From the NCBI RefSeq assembly GCF_023195925.1, contig NZ_JALPRE010000003.1, positions 1-64,000 of the forward strand: a stretch of 64,000 bases of DNA, given 5' to 3'. Below are positions 63,987-64,000 of this stretch, in pieces. The translations under genes were made by a program, and so were the position numbers. The notes under the pieces are model-generated. The model saw only the letters and a list, made by a program, of their open reading frames with translations, was not told where the DNA came from and ran no database searches. Within the stretch, counting starts at the first letter, position 1. Every line of letters starts with the position of its first letter. The stretch is from Aquimarina acroporae (GTDB lineage: Bacteria > Bacteroidota > Bacteroidia > Flavobacteriales > Flavobacteriaceae).

Positions 63987-64000
63987 TCGCTCTTAAAAAG

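Overview
The window looks like chromosomal DNA of a marine, gliding member of the Flavobacteriaceae (Bacteroidota). Seen directly: low G+C, A-rich start regions without Shine-Dalgarno sites, many upstream matches to the Bacteroidota -7 element TAnnTTTG, the gliding genes gldE and gldD, TonB-linked systems, and families largely confined to this phylum (DUF4199, DUF4271, DUF4296, DUF4301, DUF3098, DUF3127). An Aquimarina-like genus fits, but nothing here fixes the genus. I saw no rRNA, tRNA, CRISPR array, transposase or phage gene.

Layout. 1-5600 is an accessory island: two paralogous membrane-anchored regulators (signal peptide, periplasmic TPR domain, one membrane helix, cytoplasmic AraC-type HTH), each next to a small gene for a double-glycine leader peptide, plus a 90-aa HTH protein. 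Palindromic boxes lie at similar distances upstream of the two peptide genes. I think this is the most interesting part of the window: a possible one-component, transmembrane peptide-sensing system. 5600-13800 is housekeeping: RNase G, a 29-aa basic peptide, HU, MutY, SSB, GldE/GldD, transporters, and ribosomal proteins L21 and L27. 13850-24570 holds S-adenosylhomocysteinase, a phosphopantetheinyl transferase, an overlapping run of thiamine-binding protein, PnuC, NadR-type kinase, DUF4301 and ArfB, then a sigma-54 response regulator that meets a hybrid histidine kinase tail to tail.

24650-33360 is a thiamine block: a TPP riboswitch, a TonB-dependent receptor, a second TPP riboswitch with a terminator, then thiS-thiC-tenI/thiE-like-thiD-thiE-thiG-thiH. 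No thiF lies in the block. 33360-45420 carries GreA, a HIT protein, a thioesterase, a histidine kinase, a flavin reductase, a DUF3127 protein with an SSB-like tail, Aat, Upp, Tag, and a minus-strand run from ftsX through uppP and truB to a TonB-like protein.

45500-64000 carries PanE, LeuS, a SemiSWEET, alanine dehydrogenase, a membrane zinc peptidase, Lrp, a saccharopine dehydrogenase-like enzyme, PEP carboxykinase, HemD, a tightly packed glycosyltransferase-dihydroorotase-DUF4296 operon, an epimerase, and a large exported TPR-CHAT protein. Transcription units are mostly short and many end at clear intrinsic terminators. Functions are assigned from recognised motifs and family memory; no database search was run.
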